Positions 21,948-32,370 of a stretch of DNA of 42,233 nt are shown here, piece after piece (the first letter of the stretch is position 1; every line of letters begins with the position of its first letter). The translations under genes were made by a program, and so were the position numbers. This DNA is from a virus: positions 1-42,233 of IMG/VR virus record IMGVR_UViG_3300043543_000122; one strand, 5' to 3'. Below the pieces are notes generated by a model. The model ran no database searches. It worked only from the letters and a program-made list of their open reading frames with translations, and was not told the DNA's origin.

Positions 21948-23994
21948 GGCTGTTGACAATGCCTCTGGTGTTCTTGGCGGCATTGCCGGGAAACTCGGCA
22001 GCATCGCCACCATCGCAGCCGGCGCGGCCGCAGCTGGCTTTGCTGCGCTAACCGTTGCCGTCGGGAAGTCAGTTCAGGTCGCTGCCGATTTTGAGACGGT
22101 GCTTAACCGTTTCTCTGCGGTAACTGGCGTCGCTGGTGATGCCCTCGCCGAATTCAACTCACTCGCGCTCGAATTAGGCGCGAAGACGCAATTCTCGGCG
22201 GCTCAGGCGGCCGAGGCGATGGTTGAACTGGCGAAGGGTGGCGTTACACCGGCGGCAATAGCCGCTGGCACGCTCGAACAGACGCTCGCACTCGCCGCGG
22301 CGGGCGAGCTTGAACTCGCCACTGCAGCAGAGATTACCGCAAAGCAACTGGGCGTGTGGGCCAGCACCGGAACGACGGCGGCCGATGTAGCAGACCAGCT
22401 ATCACGCGCAGCGAATGCCAGCACAGTAGACGTTGCCGGACTGGCTATGGGGCTTGCCCAAGTCGGCGGCGTTGCAAAGGTCGCTGGTCTGTCCTTCGAA
22501 GAAACGACGCAAGCGATGGCTTTGCTTGCACCGGCGTTCGGCTCTGCATCTGACGCTGGCACATCGTTCAAGACGTTTCTGAACAACCTGGTGCCGACTA
22601 GCAAAAATGCGATTGCTCTGGCAATTGAGCTTGGGCTTGCACATGAGGATGCAAGCGGCAAGGTTCGCAGCGCGTTCTTTGATGCATCTGGCTCTTTCGT
22701 GGGCATGGAACAAGCCGCCGAGTTGCTTCACAAGGCGCTATCCGGTCTGTCGCAAGAACAACGCTCGCTGGCGCTGGAAACGTTGTTTGGCACCGATGCA
22801 CAACGCGCAGCGGCGGTAATTGCAGAAGCGGGCGCAGAGGGCTACCGTCGTATGGGCGAGGCGATGTCGGCAGCGGGGAGCGCAACTGAGCAAGCCGCCG
22901 CCCGCAACCGCGGATTCAATTTCGCAATGGAATCACTCCGAGGCTCCATCGAAACCGTCTCGATCATCCTCGGACAAAAGTTCTTGCCGATCGCGACGCG
23001 AATTATCGAGCGCTTCCTGATACCGGCGGTCAACGCGTTCGGCGACTTCATCGCGCAACTGGATTCAACGCAGTCGCCGGTCAGCGACCTGGCGAATGCA
23101 TTCGACCAGCTCATGCACATCGCCGACGCCGTAGTAGATGCTGTCGTCACCAACTGGCCAGCCATCAGAACAACAATAGAACCGGTCGTGTCAGCCGTAA
23201 CGGCCATGCTCAACACAGTGCTGCTGCCAATGCTTCAATTCTTGTTGGAGCAAGCCAACAAGATCGTGGCGTTCTTCGTCGAGAACTGGCCACTGATTGA
23301 GCCGCCGGTGCGCACGGCGTTAACTGCCATTCGCGATGTAATTAAGGCTGTGCTTCCCGTTGCCGTCGAGGTATTCCGTGTATCTTTTGAAGCGATCAAA
23401 CTTGTCGTCGGCACGACGCTCGATGCGGTGTTGGCCATCATCAAGCACGTGCTGATCTTGATGAACACCGACGTCGGCGCGGAGCTTAACAAGGTCAAGC
23501 TTCTGTTCGTCAACAAGTTCAACGAGATACTTGAGTGGCTACGAAACCTTCCGAGTCGGTTCATAGAGATCGGCCGAAACATGATCAATGGCTTGATCGA
23601 AGGTCTCAAAGAGCGCATCAGGCCATTGACGGACGCGTTCGAGAAGTTGGTGCAAAACCCCTTAGAGGGGATGAAGCAAATACTTCAAATCAAGTCTCCC
23701 TCCGGCCTGATGCGCGAGATAGGGATAGACGTGGTGCGCGGATACATTGAGGGCATTGAGGCCGGTATGCGAGGCGCATCAATCGCCGACATGCTCGCCG
23801 CACCAGGGCCGGCTCTGACGCCGGCCCTGGTGCCGGCCCTGGCGGGTGGCGTAGGTGATGCTGGCGCTTTGGCACAGTCATCGCCGGTGAACGTGACGAT
23901 ACACCTTGACATCGGAGGCGAGACGATACAAACCGAGGTCATCCGCATCGTCGGCGATACCGTGCGCCGCGAGAGACTAGCACGAGGTGTGTAA
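21916..23994 (+). CDS. Tape measure protein
   Basis: This is a 692-aa protein. Start ATG 21916 has GGAGG about 10 bases upstream; ATG 21898 is an alternative. The first 50 residues hold a glycine/alanine-rich membrane-like helix. A TP901-type core follows (FETVLNRFSAVTGVAGDAL, then GAKTQFSAAQAAEAM). Residues about 380-560 contain hydrophobic helices. The C-terminal NMINGLIEGLKERIRP and IKSPSGLMREIGIDVVRGYIEGI pattern is typical. It sets tail length: roughly 690 residues predict a tail near 100 nm by the usual 0.15 nm per residue. It ends in TAATG with the next gene. Confidence 0.93.
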   Translation: MAEEKTRIVVEAVDNASGVLGGIAGKLGSIATIAAGAAAAGFAALTVAVGKSVQVAADFETVLNRFSAVTGVAGDALAEFNSLALELGAKTQFSAAQAAEAMVELAKGGVTPAAIAAGTLEQTLALAAAGELELATAAEITAKQLGVWASTGTTAADVADQLSRAANASTVDVAGLAMGLAQVGGVAKVAGLSFEETTQAMALLAPAFGSASDAGTSFKTFLNNLVPTSKNAIALAIELGLAHEDASGKVRSAFFDASGSFVGMEQAAELLHKALSGLSQEQRSLALETLFGTDAQRAAAVIAEAGAEGYRRMGEAMSAAGSATEQAAARNRGFNFAMESLRGSIETVSIILGQKFLPIATRIIERFLIPAVNAFGDFIAQLDSTQSPVSDLANAFDQLMHIADAVVDAVVTNWPAIRTTIEPVVSAVTAMLNTVLLPMLQFLLEQANKIVAFFVENWPLIEPPVRTALTAIRDVIKAVLPVAVEVFRVSFEAIKLVVGTTLDAVLAIIKHVLILMNTDVGAELNKVKLLFVNKFNEILEWLRNLPSRFIEIGRNMINGLIEGLKERIRPLTDAFEKLVQNPLEGMKQILQIKSPSGLMREIGIDVVRGYIEGIEAGMRGASIADMLAAPGPALTPALVPALAGGVGDAGALAQSSPVNVTIHLDIGGETIQTEVIRIVGDTVRRERLARGV

Positions 23995-24407
23995 TGGCCA
24001 ACAACTATGTTGAGCTATCTAACAATGGCGGCGCTAACTACTACCGCTTTGAGCTGATGTATAGCGACGATCCGACCGAGGACGTTCCCGATGTGCCATC
24101 AGAAGTCAGTGCAACGCTAGATGGGACATCGGTAATTAGCTTCGGCGCCCATCGTCGCTCGTGGGCGTTTGACGCGCGTGTGATCCGCAACGATCCGCGT
24201 TCCGGGTATGCGACGCTGAGCATTGCCAAGGGGTTCTTCAGCGCGACGACCATCGCAGAAAATCAACTCAAATTCCGCGACCGCGCAGGAACGACCTATG
24301 ACGTAGTGCTGGTCAACAAAGGCAATCCGCGCATGCGATGCCTATCAACGGATCACTACGCCGCCGACGCGGTATGGGTGATCGAATTCAGATTGAGGCA
24401 AATCTAG
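23994..24407 (+). CDS. Distal tail-like protein
   Basis: This 137-aa protein, starting in the TAATG overlap with the tape measure stop, is beta-rich with no Cys except near the end (MRCLSTDHYAADAVWVIEF). Its place after the tape measure and before a giant tail protein is that of distal tail (Dit) or minor tail proteins, but it is shorter than a full Dit. The end, VWVIEFRLRQI, looks like a closing beta strand. Confidence 0.55.
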   Translation: MANNYVELSNNGGANYYRFELMYSDDPTEDVPDVPSEVSATLDGTSVISFGAHRRSWAFDARVIRNDPRSGYATLSIAKGFFSATTIAENQLKFRDRAGTTYDVVLVNKGNPRMRCLSTDHYAADAVWVIEFRLRQI

Positions 24408-24409
24408 CC

Positions 24410-27400
24410 ATGAGGAATGTATCGTCGGCGATCACTACCGCGGAGACCGGCCCGGCGTTGCGTCCAACGCATGCACTGACAGCACGAAACGAGCTTTTGT
24501 CGTTCGCCGCGCCGACGATGCAGACCAACGCCAGCCTCGATGTCGAGGTGCCGCCATGCTTTGTGCTGCGGGCGTCAGGCAACATCGGCTACGCCACATA
24601 TCGTCATACCAACGGGACGCACTACATCCGCGTAGTGGATGTCAACGTTCCGGGAGATTTCGCGCTTTCCGCATCTGGGGCAACGACGATAGGGACGTCC
24701 GGGACGATGTATGCCATGCGGAGCGGCATGATCACCGACGCCGGCACAACGTATCTCTACACGGCATATCCTGAGAGCGGCCAGATACGTGTTAGGCGCG
24801 CCACGCTTACCAGCACCAGCAATCCGCCGTCGGTGTCGTTCGCTAACTATGGCCCGCTGTTCGGCAGTGCGTTGACGGATAGCACGACGTTTGTCAGGCG
24901 CGTCGAAGCGGTGTGCCCGACGCCGGACGGCGTGATTATCGCGGTCGGCGAGCACAGCTTCAGCAGCGGCTTGAGCACGATCACGTTTTTCTGGTTGCCG
25001 TCAACGTCCACTGCCGTGCAGCTCAATGCCATCATTCAAATGCCTCTGTCGGACGGATATACGAACTGGTATACGCACGCTCGTTACTGCACATACATCG
25101 CAGCGGCCGGCGATGGAGCGGGGCGAATATGCGTCGTTGCCAACTCGCTGGCAGACGGTCGGGCTGTGATGTTCACGGTGCAGGCCGGCATCGAGAGTGA
25201 ACTCGCGCCGGTGGTGCCGATGGACATCGAGTCGCACAATGCTTACTTCGCGGCAACGGCAATTACCAGGATTGGCAACCTGTATCACATGGCTGGGCGA
25301 ATGACGCGCCGGAACAGCGACGGAAGCGCGTTTGGCTACGACTGCTATCTCACCAGCGACGACCTCATTCATTGGTCACTTGGCGAGCGCAATCACTACC
25401 TAGTCAATCAGCGAGGAAGCGGAACGCTGCTATACCCAAGCGGCGGAAGCACTGTCTACTACGTCGGCGCCTTGCTACATACCAGCGCTCCGGCCACCTA
25501 CGCGCAGAACCCGGCTCTAGGAACGCTTGACCTGACATCGAAGATCATGTCGTGGAACGCAGACCAAGGAACCAACCGTGCCGACGCGATGGAGTGCACG
25601 CTTGCTAACGCCGACGGCGCGCTGACCGGATCGAGCGTCCTCAAGCGCGGAGCGACGCTTGTTCTTCGCACCGGCCAGGAAGGGACGCTGGCCGATTTCG
25701 CCATCTACGGCGCGGATTCGGTAGACGAACAGGTGACGACATCGGGCCGCGAAGCGATGCGCGTTCGCGCGAGGGATATTGCCGGCAAGCGGCTCGCTGA
25801 CTGGAAGTGTCCGGTAGATGCGTGGCTGGAATCCATCTCGTATCTGCAATCACAGATGACCAGCCCTGACGGACTGATCGTCAAAACGGCAAGAGACCGT
25901 GGATATACGTTCTCTTCAGGCGGCAAATTGACCTACACTGGATTGAACGATCCGCTGATCGCCTACGTGGATGCCGACCACACCGACAGCTCGCTGACGA
26001 AGGCCCTGGTGCGCTTTGGCGTGCCGAATGATTACCATTTGTCGTCATTCGGCGTGCTCGTTGGTGCAGCGGATGACGGCACTGGCCATGTCGTGTTGAT
26101 CCCGAAGGCCCATAGCTGGCCAGGGTATACGCGGCCCGGGCCGAAGATTCGTCGCCTGGCGCTGCCGGCCATTGACCCCAATGATCCTGACAAGACGGAC
26201 GCAGGCTTCAACCTCAAAGCACGCACGAACTCGATATGGGTGCAATCGGGCAATGGTGCGCTGCGCACTGCCGCCGTCGTCGGCGGTCAGGAGCGCACCG
26301 CAGCGGCGTGGCAAGCGGCTGTTGGATCGGACTACGACATCGCTGTTCGCACCGCCGGGCGTCGCGTGCAGGTCTACACCAAGGTGAACAATTACACGCC
26401 CGGCGGCACGTCGGCTAACGCTGGATGGGCGCTGCAATATGAATATCTCTTCGACTGGCGAGATCGTATGCGGCCGACGAAGCGGGCCTACGGCGGCATC
26501 GCGCTATGCACCGACGTTTTCGTCAACACCGATGCCTTTGCGCAGGCTGTCCACGACGACATCGAGGTGCAACTGACCGATGCCGACAACACGGTGTCGT
26601 TTTGGTCGTTGCTCACGACCGGCCAGAAGAATCTCGGATACGTGGATCGCATCCTCAACGTCGCGTCAACGGCTGAGCTAAACGTGGACATGTATATCCA
26701 CGCTCGCGTCCCTGGGCAGCATACTGGCATCCACCGCATCACGAGCATCACGAGTAACACCGTGTTTATCACGCCCAATCTGGGAGCTGGGATACCCGAC
26801 GGGACGACTGTCGAAATCTACGGCCAGGACGCCGGTGACGAGGCAGGCTACGCGTCGAGCGGGCAGACAAAGAAGGTGCAGGGCGGCACGGACGTGATCA
26901 CCAACCCGAAGGCAGAGAAAACGCCGCGCCTGGTATACGGTAGAGCTTTCTTCGTGAGCGAAGACAACACAGCCGGGCTGAATCGCTTCATCGCTACTGA
27001 TGGCGTGCGCCATGTGCTGCGGCAAATCAGCGGCACGACAAAGGTCGGATGGGATTTGACAAATCCGATTCCCGCTACAAACACGGCCGTCGGATCGGCG
27101 TATCCGAATGGCCTACAACACTTTTCGAGCGGCAGCGATCCTGCCGTGTGGAAGATGATTTTTCATCATGGCTACTGGTTCAGCGGGCCACCCTCGACCT
27201 ATGGGTTGCCCGACAACCTGCCGGCGCAACAATACTTCCTTGTGGACGACGAGATATGCCGATATGCCAGCACGACCTTCACTCGCCGAGGGGGCGGATC
27301 GGTGACATGGACGGTGATCCCGACCTATTACGCGCCACTAGCCGCAGCAGCGGCGGGCACGACACAACTGCGCAACTGGCGTGCCAGTGGGGGGCAGCAG

Positions 27401-28900
27401 CCCGGCGACGACTTCGGCGACATCCCTAACGCAGCCGGCTTGCTTGTCGAAGTCAGCGGCCGAAATCGCATTAATCGCGCGGAGGCAAAGCAATACTACG
27501 CCCAGAGCGTGACTAAAATCACCAACCCGTCGCCGAGCAACACCAGCTACATCACGCTAACCACAGCATACGAGCCGCCGGTTAACGGCGTTGATCCGAC
27601 TACGCTGCAAGGCTACGGCGACGTTTGCATCGTTAGCGGCCGTGGACAATTCAACTCGAAGAAGACGTCACATGCACCTGATGCGCCAGTGGTCTACTAC
27701 CCTTGCGATGCGCAGGGCAACCCGGCATCTATCAGGGTGTCGAGGCTGGACTACTACGCCGGGCGATACCTCAGCGTGCAGGATGCGATTCGCCGCATTG
27801 CAACCCTGGCTGGCCAGAGGGATGTGACATTTCGCACTCAGTTCACCACCACGACGGGTGCTTACGCCTTCACCGCAGGAACATCGCCTACGTCATTGCC
27901 GTTGCACGAAGACATAGCCAACTTCGTTCTAGACTTGAACGCTGTCATCCACACCACCGCCCGGTTGTATATTGAATTTCGCAACTATTACCGGCTTTCT
28001 ATGCGTTACTTCGCAACCGGGCGAATTCAGGTTGGCTTACAAACTACTTCAACCGACATCAGCGCGGACGGCAACGGTGACCGATGGCTTGAATACGTGA
28101 CCGTGCCGGTATCTGATCATGATTTCGCCAACGCTTACTGCGACGTTCGCCTGGTAGCCAACGACGAAACAGTTGTCGTTGAGGTGAACCGGCGACCATT
28201 GTGGACATTCAACCTGGATCACTACACGGATGGGACGAACAGCTACAAGCGGACGACTGCTGGGCCAATTCGCGTCTACTACTCTTCGTCCATCGGCGCA
28301 AACACGACTAGCGCGCTCGTCCAAGAGTTGGGCGACCCTGTGGACGGGTTCGCGGTGCGAAAGACGCAGACAGCACGAGCAGCGATAGATGACCTTGTGA
28401 AAGACCGACATATCAAGAGTCGGGCCACCGCTTCGGGCGGGATTGAGTTTGCGCAATTCCGCACGAGGGACAATGCGGGCGAGTTGCGAAAGAACCTGCT
28501 CAGGGACGAATGGCAACTCGATGACGCGCGCAACGCCGGTCATGTGCTCATCATCGGTGACAATGCCTCTGGCGAGACGATTGACGACGCGATGCTGCGT
28601 GCTGAGGGATACCGATTCGACGCCGGCGACAACCGGCGTGCGGTGATAGCTTCGCAGTGTAGGATGGAAGCCCGCCTATGGCTTCGCGACCAGCGCGAGA
28701 CGCGCAACATGCGCAGCGTGTCAGGCTACGGACGCATCGCCCCGCAGCCAGAAGACCGCGTAACGCTCGTCTACTCGCCGGGAGGCGACGTTCCATCAAA
28801 GGCAGCGTCCGAGCACGTCATCGAGGAAATCGAACTTCGCGCTGACGAAAAGAGCGTGAAGGGAACATACGTTCTGCGAGACTACGTTAGCGCGCTATAG
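24410..28900 (+). CDS. Large central tail/baseplate protein
   Basis: This 1496-aa protein starts at ATG 24410 two bases after the preceding stop. It is the largest gene. The N-terminal third has repeated beta-propeller-like strands (TYLYTAYPESGQIRVRRATL, DGVIIAVGEHSF), the middle has sandwich-like domains (KRAYGGIALCTDVFVNTDAFA), and about 1300-1496 contains the helical/strand ending AEGYRFDAGDNRRAVIASQC with VTLVYSPGGDV, as in tail hub proteins. It probably forms the tail tip and binds the host. No peptidase motif was recognised. Confidence 0.75.
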   Translation: MRNVSSAITTAETGPALRPTHALTARNELLSFAAPTMQTNASLDVEVPPCFVLRASGNIGYATYRHTNGTHYIRVVDVNVPGDFALSASGATTIGTSGTMYAMRSGMITDAGTTYLYTAYPESGQIRVRRATLTSTSNPPSVSFANYGPLFGSALTDSTTFVRRVEAVCPTPDGVIIAVGEHSFSSGLSTITFFWLPSTSTAVQLNAIIQMPLSDGYTNWYTHARYCTYIAAAGDGAGRICVVANSLADGRAVMFTVQAGIESELAPVVPMDIESHNAYFAATAITRIGNLYHMAGRMTRRNSDGSAFGYDCYLTSDDLIHWSLGERNHYLVNQRGSGTLLYPSGGSTVYYVGALLHTSAPATYAQNPALGTLDLTSKIMSWNADQGTNRADAMECTLANADGALTGSSVLKRGATLVLRTGQEGTLADFAIYGADSVDEQVTTSGREAMRVRARDIAGKRLADWKCPVDAWLESISYLQSQMTSPDGLIVKTARDRGYTFSSGGKLTYTGLNDPLIAYVDADHTDSSLTKALVRFGVPNDYHLSSFGVLVGAADDGTGHVVLIPKAHSWPGYTRPGPKIRRLALPAIDPNDPDKTDAGFNLKARTNSIWVQSGNGALRTAAVVGGQERTAAAWQAAVGSDYDIAVRTAGRRVQVYTKVNNYTPGGTSANAGWALQYEYLFDWRDRMRPTKRAYGGIALCTDVFVNTDAFAQAVHDDIEVQLTDADNTVSFWSLLTTGQKNLGYVDRILNVASTAELNVDMYIHARVPGQHTGIHRITSITSNTVFITPNLGAGIPDGTTVEIYGQDAGDEAGYASSGQTKKVQGGTDVITNPKAEKTPRLVYGRAFFVSEDNTAGLNRFIATDGVRHVLRQISGTTKVGWDLTNPIPATNTAVGSAYPNGLQHFSSGSDPAVWKMIFHHGYWFSGPPSTYGLPDNLPAQQYFLVDDEICRYASTTFTRRGGGSVTWTVIPTYYAPLAAAAAGTTQLRNWRASGGQQPGDDFGDIPNAAGLLVEVSGRNRINRAEAKQYYAQSVTKITNPSPSNTSYITLTTAYEPPVNGVDPTTLQGYGDVCIVSGRGQFNSKKTSHAPDAPVVYYPCDAQGNPASIRVSRLDYYAGRYLSVQDAIRRIATLAGQRDVTFRTQFTTTTGAYAFTAGTSPTSLPLHEDIANFVLDLNAVIHTTARLYIEFRNYYRLSMRYFATGRIQVGLQTTSTDISADGNGDRWLEYVTVPVSDHDFANAYCDVRLVANDETVVVEVNRRPLWTFNLDHYTDGTNSYKRTTAGPIRVYYSSSIGANTTSALVQELGDPVDGFAVRKTQTARAAIDDLVKDRHIKSRATASGGIEFAQFRTRDNAGELRKNLLRDEWQLDDARNAGHVLIIGDNASGETIDDAMLRAEGYRFDAGDNRRAVIASQCRMEARLWLRDQRETRNMRSVSGYGRIAPQPEDRVTLVYSPGGDVPSKAASEHVIEEIELRADEKSVKGTYVLRDYVSAL

Positions 28901-28934
28901 CTAGCATTCTCGATAATCAGCGGCACCTACAAAC

Positions 28935-31412
28935 ATGAGCAGCATCCGAAAGACAACCAGTGGGATTCTCGGTGCGATGCCGAGCAACGGCGAATCGCCG
29001 ACCGAGACAGCCGAGGTCATTGCCGTTGGCGCGGGCACGGTTGATGTTCGCACGGGCGATGGCACGGTCTATCGCCGCGTGCCACTTGCTGGCGGCGCGA
29101 CAGCAGGCGGGACGGTCGAATTCCGCATCGAGGGTGGCAAGCCTCATGCTTACGGCGCGGGTTCGGCGGGGATGGGGGGAGCGCTCATTCTCGGCGGCAG
29201 CGCCGGCGATGTCGCGCCTGGTCTCTATGTGCCGCTGACCAGGCAAATCAACACGGTCAACGGCCTGACCGGCGGCGGGATGCTCTCCAGTGACCTGACT
29301 CTACAGGTAGATAGCTCTGTCGCTCGTGCGGGGTGGCAGGTAGTGGGCGGCGGATCGCTGGGTGGCGGTGGTGGGCTGAGCGCATCGGGCATCACGATCA
29401 CGATGAACACGCCGGGCACCATCACGCCGACCAGCAGCAACAACTCGGCAATCGCCAATCACACACATGCGCTCGATGCAAACGCGGCGTGGACGTGGGG
29501 AGGCCTACACACATTCAATGCGGGTTCGCGCATTGCGAATAATCAAAGCATCGGCACGCCGACGTTTGTCAGTGGCTTCACGGGGTCTGGTTGGCGCGTT
29601 GACCACGGCATATCCACTTCCGGCCAAACATCGGCTGAGTTCGACAACCTGACCGTGCGCCAGACGATGCGCGTCTACGAGTTGTTGATCCACAAAATAC
29701 GCACGGGCAACGGATCGTATCTTTTCGCCCCCGGCGGTAAGGTCGAGTCCGTAAGTGGCACAGGCCCATACACGATCACCTTTGAGACTGACCACGGATT
29801 AGCGGTCAACGACCTCATCCGCGCGCAGAAATTTGATGCGGGCCTGGGTGGCGTGTATCAAAGCAACATGACCGTTACCGCGGTCAATTCAACGACGCAA
29901 ATCGTTGCGTCGCTGCATAGCGGCAATGCGCCAGCACGAGGATATGAGTATGCGCGAATCGGAAACACGTCGAACACCGACCGACAGGGTGGCGTTTACG
30001 TGACTAGCGACGACAGCAACGCGCCATACATAGACGTATTCGACGGCGTGACATCGTTCGCGGACTGGGGAGCGGCAAGCAAAACGCGATTAAGGCTAGG
30101 GCGGCTGAGCGGATGGGGGAGCCACTACCCAACGACGACATACGGTCTCGTCGCTGGTCAGGTCAACGGCCTGTGGATTGGTGTGGATGCGACAAACGGG
30201 TTTCGCATCATGAACAACACTACACCGATCGCGCGCTGGGACACAGCAGGCAACATCACTATCGGCGAAGTCGGTCAAAATAAGGCGAATACGTTCATTT
30301 CCGCTGGCGAGATTAGATTCAGAACAAACACGACTAGTTACATTCGTATCGCGCCGGACGGTCGTGTTGTTCTCGTGCAAGGTGAGGATGACACATCCGC
30401 GCTCAACTGGGAAACTACAGGCGGATCGCTCGTCGCCCAGGTTTACGGCGTCAGATCTGAATCTGACCAGCGCTCGTTTGCCAAAGTCGTGGCATACGGT
30501 TACCAAACGACAGCGGGTGTCATCGAACTTGTAGCGTACAATGTTCACAACACCCAGCTAACCGCGCTTCGTCTCCTCGGTGCCGAGGGTCGCATCGAGG
30601 CGATGCGATCAATGCACATCTCCGAGTCCGGCGGGGGACTGATGATCGGCACCAACTATAACGTGCCACCGAGCAACGGCATACTAACCACCGGGCAGAT
30701 ACGGTCGGGGGGATGGATGCGAGTCAATGCTACCGATGATCCCGTCAGCCCACTACACGTCAACGGCACGACAACGCTTAATGGAGCCGTCCGCATTGGC
30801 AGCACGCTTGTGCCGGAAGAAGCTCTTGATGTCACCGGCAGCATCAGGGCGTCAGCAAACATCATAGCTGTCAACGGTGAATTTACACGCGTGTATTCAT
30901 ACGATTGGTTCCGATCCTTTGGAGATACGGGTTGGTTTAGTCAGAATTACGGCGGCGGCATCTACATGACGGATTCGACGTGGATAAAAACCTACGGCAA
31001 CAAGCGTTTTTACTGCTCGGAATACATCCGTGCAGAACGCGGTTTGGTTGGCGGAAACCTTGAAGTGCCTCCCACGCGTTGTCGGTGGGTATCCGGTCTT
31101 TCCGGTGTGGGCCATGCCGCACAAGCTGCGATAAACATCACAACTGGGATGGGCACAGGATGGCAACAACTAACCAACACCAGCGTGACATACCGTGCGC
31201 GAGTTATTGGCGTGCTGGTCATCCCCGGCGTTCAGGCATTCGAAGTAAGCGCAACTCTTGTGGTAGACGTAGACACGCTAGTTGTCAATTACGACGCCGG
31301 CGGAGGAAATATCTATCGGCTTCGTATGCTTTGTGAGGGAACCGGCGTGTGGGTGCGCAGCGATTTTGCCAACTACAACGGGTTCTTCTCTGCGTTGTTA
31401 GTGTGCGTGTAG
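28935..31412 (+). CDS. Tail fibre protein
   Basis: This 825-aa protein is glycine/serine/threonine-rich. The N-terminal 70 residues form an OB-like attachment region (AEVIAVGAGTVDVRTGDGTVYRRVPL). Long beta-rich repeats follow, including TRQINTVNGLTGGGMLSSDL, a pattern common in phage fibres, and PLHVNGTTTLNGAVRIGSTL and TGSIRASANI typical of trimeric fibre shafts. The C-terminal domain (about 700-825) is probably the receptor-binding head. I see no intramolecular chaperone signature. Confidence 0.8.
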   Translation: MSSIRKTTSGILGAMPSNGESPTETAEVIAVGAGTVDVRTGDGTVYRRVPLAGGATAGGTVEFRIEGGKPHAYGAGSAGMGGALILGGSAGDVAPGLYVPLTRQINTVNGLTGGGMLSSDLTLQVDSSVARAGWQVVGGGSLGGGGGLSASGITITMNTPGTITPTSSNNSAIANHTHALDANAAWTWGGLHTFNAGSRIANNQSIGTPTFVSGFTGSGWRVDHGISTSGQTSAEFDNLTVRQTMRVYELLIHKIRTGNGSYLFAPGGKVESVSGTGPYTITFETDHGLAVNDLIRAQKFDAGLGGVYQSNMTVTAVNSTTQIVASLHSGNAPARGYEYARIGNTSNTDRQGGVYVTSDDSNAPYIDVFDGVTSFADWGAASKTRLRLGRLSGWGSHYPTTTYGLVAGQVNGLWIGVDATNGFRIMNNTTPIARWDTAGNITIGEVGQNKANTFISAGEIRFRTNTTSYIRIAPDGRVVLVQGEDDTSALNWETTGGSLVAQVYGVRSESDQRSFAKVVAYGYQTTAGVIELVAYNVHNTQLTALRLLGAEGRIEAMRSMHISESGGGLMIGTNYNVPPSNGILTTGQIRSGGWMRVNATDDPVSPLHVNGTTTLNGAVRIGSTLVPEEALDVTGSIRASANIIAVNGEFTRVYSYDWFRSFGDTGWFSQNYGGGIYMTDSTWIKTYGNKRFYCSEYIRAERGLVGGNLEVPPTRCRWVSGLSGVGHAAQAAINITTGMGTGWQQLTNTSVTYRARVIGVLVIPGVQAFEVSATLVVDVDTLVVNYDAGGGNIYRLRMLCEGTGVWVRSDFANYNGFFSALLVCV

Positions 31413-31415
31413 AAT

Positions 31416-31769
31416 ATGTGTATGTTCATCCTTGCGGTCTTCTTCGTCGTTGTTGTTGAATTGATCTACGACGACAGCTATTTTGCCCACATCTATTACC
31501 CACAAGCGTTTTCAGACAATCAAATGCGCATCGTCAGTAACGAATGCTCGCGCATAGACCATTTCACGCTTGAATGCTGGTTAGGAGACGGCAGCGACGG
31601 GAAACTGGAACTCAAAATTCGCGTGTCATGTCATACCGACCCAATTACGCTTGGCATCAGCCAACGCAGCCATACACGCGGCCAAGTATGGCAGCAAGTG
31701 ACCATTCAAAATCCACAGTCGTGTCTTACTAACCGGTTGTATTTCCCGGTCATGGAGATAGCGAAGTGA
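31416..31769 (+). CDS. Small membrane-anchored or secreted protein
   Basis: This 117-aa protein has a hydrophobic N-terminus (MFILAVFFVVVVELI) that is a transmembrane anchor or signal peptide. A Cys-containing beta-rich domain follows (four Cys between 44 and 103). TAGAAT (31410-31415) lies 6 bases before the second ATG (31422), so the real start may be there with a leaderless transcript. Located after the fibre gene; could be superinfection-related or lysis-related. Function unknown. Confidence 0.6.
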   Translation: MCMFILAVFFVVVVELIYDDSYFAHIYYPQAFSDNQMRIVSNECSRIDHFTLECWLGDGSDGKLELKIRVSCHTDPITLGISQRSHTRGQVWQQVTIQNPQSCLTNRLYFPVMEIAK

Positions 31770-31933
31770 TTAGCGAAGAGGCAATCAGGAACAAAATTGA
31801 CGCATTGCGCAAAGAGCTTGATCAGTTCATCGCGCAGGCCAACCAGCAAATCGCCGCATATCGCGCGGCGATCCAGGTCTTAGAAGAACTTGTCTCGCCG
31901 AAGGGAGAGAGCGAGCAAGGAGACGAGCAGTAA
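31766..31933 (+). CDS. Short coiled-coil protein after the fibre genes
   Basis: This 55-aa open frame starts at GTG 31766 in a GTGA overlap with the previous stop. The product is almost one helix (EEAIRNKIDALRKELDQFIA, then QQIAAYRAAIQVLEEL) with heptad spacing and an acidic tail. Too short for standard gene finders but well supported by overlap and composition. It may be a fibre-assembly or anchoring peptide. Confidence 0.6.
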   Translation: MISEEAIRNKIDALRKELDQFIAQANQQIAAYRAAIQVLEELVSPKGESEQGDEQ

Positions 31934-31950
31934 TGACCAAAAGGGGCCAA

Positions 31951-32370
31951 CTAATCGCCAGAATCTTGCGACTGTTCTGAATCACATTCTGGCAACTTGG
32001 TGACCCCAATCACCACTCGCCCGCCTTTGATTGGCTCGCCGCGTGCTAAGACATACTGAGCAAATCTAACATCGTTGACGCCGAGCGCATCCGCTACGCC
32101 GTCAAGGGCAGATTTCAACGCGCTAAACAAGCTGTCGAGGTCACGCGGTCGTCGGTCGGGCGCGTGGAACGTGATCTCGATTAAGTAGCAGGCATCGGAC
32201 GGACAACATCCAGGTGTCAATGCTTGACAGGCTAGTGTATATGCCTCAGCCTTGTATTTCTGCCTCAGATCATACGTTCCCGTCCATGATCTGCCGATCG
32301 CCCTATTGGGCATCAATTTAGGGCTGGGCCAAGATATCTCGATCCGCATATAACCCTCTCTGACGCTCAT
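31951..32370 (-). CDS. rusA: RusA-like Holliday junction resolvase
   Basis: This is a 139-aa endonuclease, last gene of the minus-strand operon. It has the RusA pattern: N-terminal strand EISWPSPKLMPNRAIGRSW, then ITFHAPDRRPRDLDSLFSALKSALDGVADALGVND, given here only in parts: RRPRDLDSL supplies the first catalytic Asp residues and GVNDVRF the second. RusA dimers cut Holliday junctions in recombining or replicating DNA. ATG 32370 overlaps the previous stop (ATGA). A partner for the RecT-like annealase at the other end of the operon. Confidence 0.82.
   Translation of the reverse strand: MSVREGYMRIEISWPSPKLMPNRAIGRSWTGTYDLRQKYKAEAYTLACQALTPGCCPSDACYLIEITFHAPDRRPRDLDSLFSALKSALDGVADALGVNDVRFAQYVLARGEPIKGGRVVIGVTKLPECDSEQSQDSGD

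Noticed and set aside
31959-31994. Hairpin (GCCAGAAT ... ATTCTGGC) as terminator between convergent operons
   Set aside because: The loop is long, there is no T-run on either strand and it lies inside the resolvase coding sequence.
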